Positions 36,656 to 38,546 of a stretch of DNA of 38,546 bases are shown piece by piece. This DNA is from Oscillospiraceae bacterium (GTDB taxonomy: Bacteria; Bacillota; Clostridia; Oscillospirales; Ruminococcaceae), in the NCBI GenBank assembly GCA_017829005.1, contig JAGAJF010000012.1:1-38546 (forward strand), read 5' to 3'. Both the position numbers and the translations under genes were made by a program. Each line of letters starts with the position of its first letter. The stretch's first letter is position 1. The notes below the pieces were generated by a model. That model saw only the letters and a list, made by a program, of their open reading frames with translations. It had not been told where the DNA came from and did no database searches.

Positions 36656-38074
36656 TTACTTTCTTGTTATCTTTGTGCCCTGACGGGTCTCCTCGATGAC
36701 ATATCCCAGCTCTGCTATCTTGTCTCTGAGGGAGTCAGCAAGGGCGAAATCCTTTGCTTTGCGTGCTTCCTTTCTCTGCTCTGCAAGGGCTTTTATCTCC
36801 TCGGGGATATCGTCCTCGGCAGAAACGTTCTTCTCCTCGGCTTTCTTTGCATGACCCATAAGGTCGAGGGACAGCACCTTGTCAAACTCGGCTATAAGAG
36901 CAAGCTTTGTGGAGGCATTTGTCTCAGCCTTGAGGACATCGTAAAGTGCAGTCACGGCAAGAGATGTGTTAAGGTCATTGTCAAGAGCCGCCTTGAATCC
37001 GTTCATCAGCTCGTCATAAGCTGTCTTGTCAATGTCCGAAGCAGGCTCGGAAAGAAGTCTTGCTATCCTTGCAATAAGCTTTGTATATGCTCCCGAAGCA
37101 TTATCGAGATTTTCATAGGAGAATACGAGAGATTTGCGGTAATGTGACTGGAGACAGAAAAATCTGTAGACAATGGGGTCATAACCCTTTTCTTTCAGCA
37201 GGGAAACGGTGAGGAACTCGCCCTTGGACTTGCTCATCTTGCCGCTGCTTGTGTTAAGGTGATGCACGTGGAACCAGTAGTTACACCACTTATGACCCAG
37301 ATATGCTTCGCTCTGGGCGATCTCGTTGGTGTGGTGAGGGAATGCATTGTCGATACCGCCGCAGTGGAGGTCCAGATATTCGCCTAAATGCTTCATACTG
37401 ATGCAGGAACACTCGATATGCCAGCCGGGATATCCCACTCCCCAGGGGCTGTCCCATTTAAGCTCCTGATCGTCAAACTTTGATTTTGTAAACCAGAGAA
37501 CGAAGTCCGCCTTGTTTTTCTTGTTGCCGTCCTCATCAACGCCCTCACGAACTGCAACAGCTAAATCCTCCTCGGAGAAATCACCGAAAACATAGTATTC
37601 TTTAAGCTTTGATGTGTCAAAGTAGATATTGCCCCCTGCTTCATAAGCATAGCCTTTTTCGATAAGGGAGGAGATCACCTTGATAAAATCGTCGATACAG
37701 CCTGTTGCAGGCTCAACCACGTCGGGGGTTTTGATGTTAAGCTCGGCGCAGTCGGCAAAGAATGCCTTGGTGTAAAAATCGGCTATCTCCATAACTGTTT
37801 TATGCTCTCTCTTTGCGCCCTTGAGCATTTTGTCGTCGCCTGTGTCGCCGTCGCTGGTGAGATGTCCCACGTCGGTTATGTTCATAACACGCTTCACGTC
37901 ATAGCCCGAAAATCTCAGGTATTTTTCCAGAACGTCCTCCATAATATAGCTTCTCAGGTTTCCGATATGTGCAAAGTGATATACGGTAGGTCCGCAGGTG
38001 TACATACTTACCTTGCCATCAATAATGGGCTTGAATTCTTCCTTTTCGTGGGAAAGTGAATTGTAAAGCTTCAT
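36656..38074 (-). CDS. cysS: Cysteinyl-tRNA synthetase
   Basis: This class I synthetase charges tRNA-Cys in the cytosol. The 472-residue protein has the usual length, MYTCGPTVYHFAHIGNLRSY (zinc Cys and the HIGH-like HIGN) near residue 25, GYPGWHIECSCISMKHLG with zinc ligands near 205, HHTNEIAQSEA near 235 and the KMSKSKGEF loop near 268, then the C-terminal helical anticodon-binding region. The ATG at 38074 fits the family start. It is 26 nt after cysE, the common cysE-cysS pairing that links cysteine synthesis with its use in translation. No T-box leader is present between the two. Confidence 0.97.
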   Translation of the reverse strand: MKLYNSLSHEKEEFKPIIDGKVSMYTCGPTVYHFAHIGNLRSYIMEDVLEKYLRFSGYDVKRVMNITDVGHLTSDGDTGDDKMLKGAKREHKTVMEIADFYTKAFFADCAELNIKTPDVVEPATGCIDDFIKVISSLIEKGYAYEAGGNIYFDTSKLKEYYVFGDFSEEDLAVAVREGVDEDGNKKNKADFVLWFTKSKFDDQELKWDSPWGVGYPGWHIECSCISMKHLGEYLDLHCGGIDNAFPHHTNEIAQSEAYLGHKWCNYWFHVHHLNTSSGKMSKSKGEFLTVSLLKEKGYDPIVYRFFCLQSHYRKSLVFSYENLDNASGAYTKLIARIARLLSEPASDIDKTAYDELMNGFKAALDNDLNTSLAVTALYDVLKAETNASTKLALIAEFDKVLSLDLMGHAKKAEEKNVSAEDDIPEEIKALAEQRKEARKAKDFALADSLRDKIAELGYVIEETRQGTKITRK

Positions 38075-38100
38075 AAATTTTTACTCCTTAATTTTGATTA

Positions 38101-38546
38101 TTACTTCTTATTCTTTTCATTAAAGCATACATCTGTCTTATCCGCATCGGGTACATTAACGCCAAGCTGCTTCTCAAGCCTGTTCAGACGGACGGACATC
38201 TTGCAAAGCTCCTGTGCCACAGGGTCGGGGATATGCACCTGATCCAGATCTGCCGTTGGCTTGCCGTTGCAGCGTGCTATCCTTGCGGGAACGCCCACCG
38301 CTGTGCAGTTGTCGGGAATAGCTTCGAGGACAACCGCATTTGCGGCTATCTTTACGTTGTTGCCCACCTTAAAGGGTCCCAAGACTCTTGCGCCCGAGCC
38401 AACCATAACATTGTTGCCCAGAGTGGGGTGACGCTTTCCGTGATCCTTGCCCGTACCGCCTAAGGTAACACCCTGATAAATAAGGCAGTTGTCCCCTATC
38501 TCGGTGGTCTCGCCTATGACAACGCCCATTCCGTGGTCGATGAAAA
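38101..38546 (-). CDS. cysE: Serine O-acetyltransferase, C-terminal part (cut by window edge)
   Basis: This enzyme acetylates L-serine for cysteine synthesis. The visible 148 residues start inside [20 protein letters not shown], the catalytic His region, and continue through left-handed beta-helix hexapeptide repeats ([40 protein letters not shown]), then a longer tail with [12 protein letters not shown], probably a coiled coil. The N-terminal helical domain lies beyond 38546. The tail after the hexapeptides is the longer form found in Firmicutes. It is upstream of cysS in the same operon. Confidence 0.95.
   Translation of the reverse strand, partial: FIDHGMGVVIGETTEIGDNCLIYQGVTLGGTGKDHGKRHPTLGNNVMVGSGARVLGPFKVGNNVKIAANAVVLEAIPDNCTAVGVPARIARCNGKPTADLDQVHIPDPVAQELCKMSVRLNRLEKQLGVNVPDADKTDVCFNEKNKK

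Overview
The window looks like a low-to-medium GC Gram-positive gut or rumen bacterium of the Ruminococcus/Oscillospiraceae kind. The evidence is strong AGGAGG-type ribosome binding sites, many near-consensus sigma-A promoters (TTGACA, 17 bp, TATAAT), secreted Gram-positive proteins (CAP, transglutaminase, cell-wall-binding repeats, InlB B-repeats), a GH3 glycosidase, a YtrA-type GntR/ABC operon and an Lsa/Vga-type ABC-F protein. The assignment is inferred from style; no rRNA gene or other phylogenetic marker was used.

Layout. 1-1757 (minus): the start of rmlA, a DUF4956 membrane protein and the C-terminal half of a VTC-type polyphosphate polymerase. This block differs in codon style from the rest and ends abruptly at a CRISPR array. 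1784-2669: a four-repeat type I-C-like array, its leader, and one reading frame in which the N-terminal HD part of Cas3 is joined directly to Cas2. The rest of a I-C operon is missing. 2764-8838 (minus): one seven-gene operon (CAP/Big2 protein, DUF308 protein, two HAD phosphatases, transglutaminase, NYN/LOTUS protein, aldose epimerase) from one promoter to one terminator. 8886-17434 (plus): two FecR-like surface proteins, an AEC transporter, a cell-wall-binding-repeat protein and a GH3 beta-glucosidase. 17437-19822 (minus): a WYL regulator, a DUF3795-PPOX fusion and a GyrI-like protein. 19833-22310: a candidate structured RNA, a helical protein, a membrane protein, a lone LytTR regulator and a 61-residue protein. 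22307-25844 (minus): a GntR-ABC-three-membrane-protein operon behind a perfect 17-bp palindromic operator. 25911-26702 (minus): an AT-rich two-gene cassette with its own promoter and tandem terminators. 26895-28723 (minus): an ABC-F antibiotic-resistance-type gene behind a leader of about 300 nt with a three-codon uORF and a strong terminator. 28838-29380: a small lipoprotein gene. 29429-35290 (plus): sialate O-acetylesterase-like protein, metF, a separate MetH reactivation protein, metH and a 73-residue protein. 35333-38546: a small secreted protein, then cysE-cysS-cyclophilin-like genes on the minus strand.

The points most worth following up are the Cas3-Cas2 deletion remnant beside an otherwise orphan array, the two-gene cassette (a protein with an FEELIHATQ motif plus a stand-alone EF-Tu domain 2-like barrel), the attenuator-like leader of the ABC-F gene, the GntR gene with no usual start codon behind its well-placed Shine-Dalgarno sequence, and a compact three-way-junction RNA candidate at 19833-19948.
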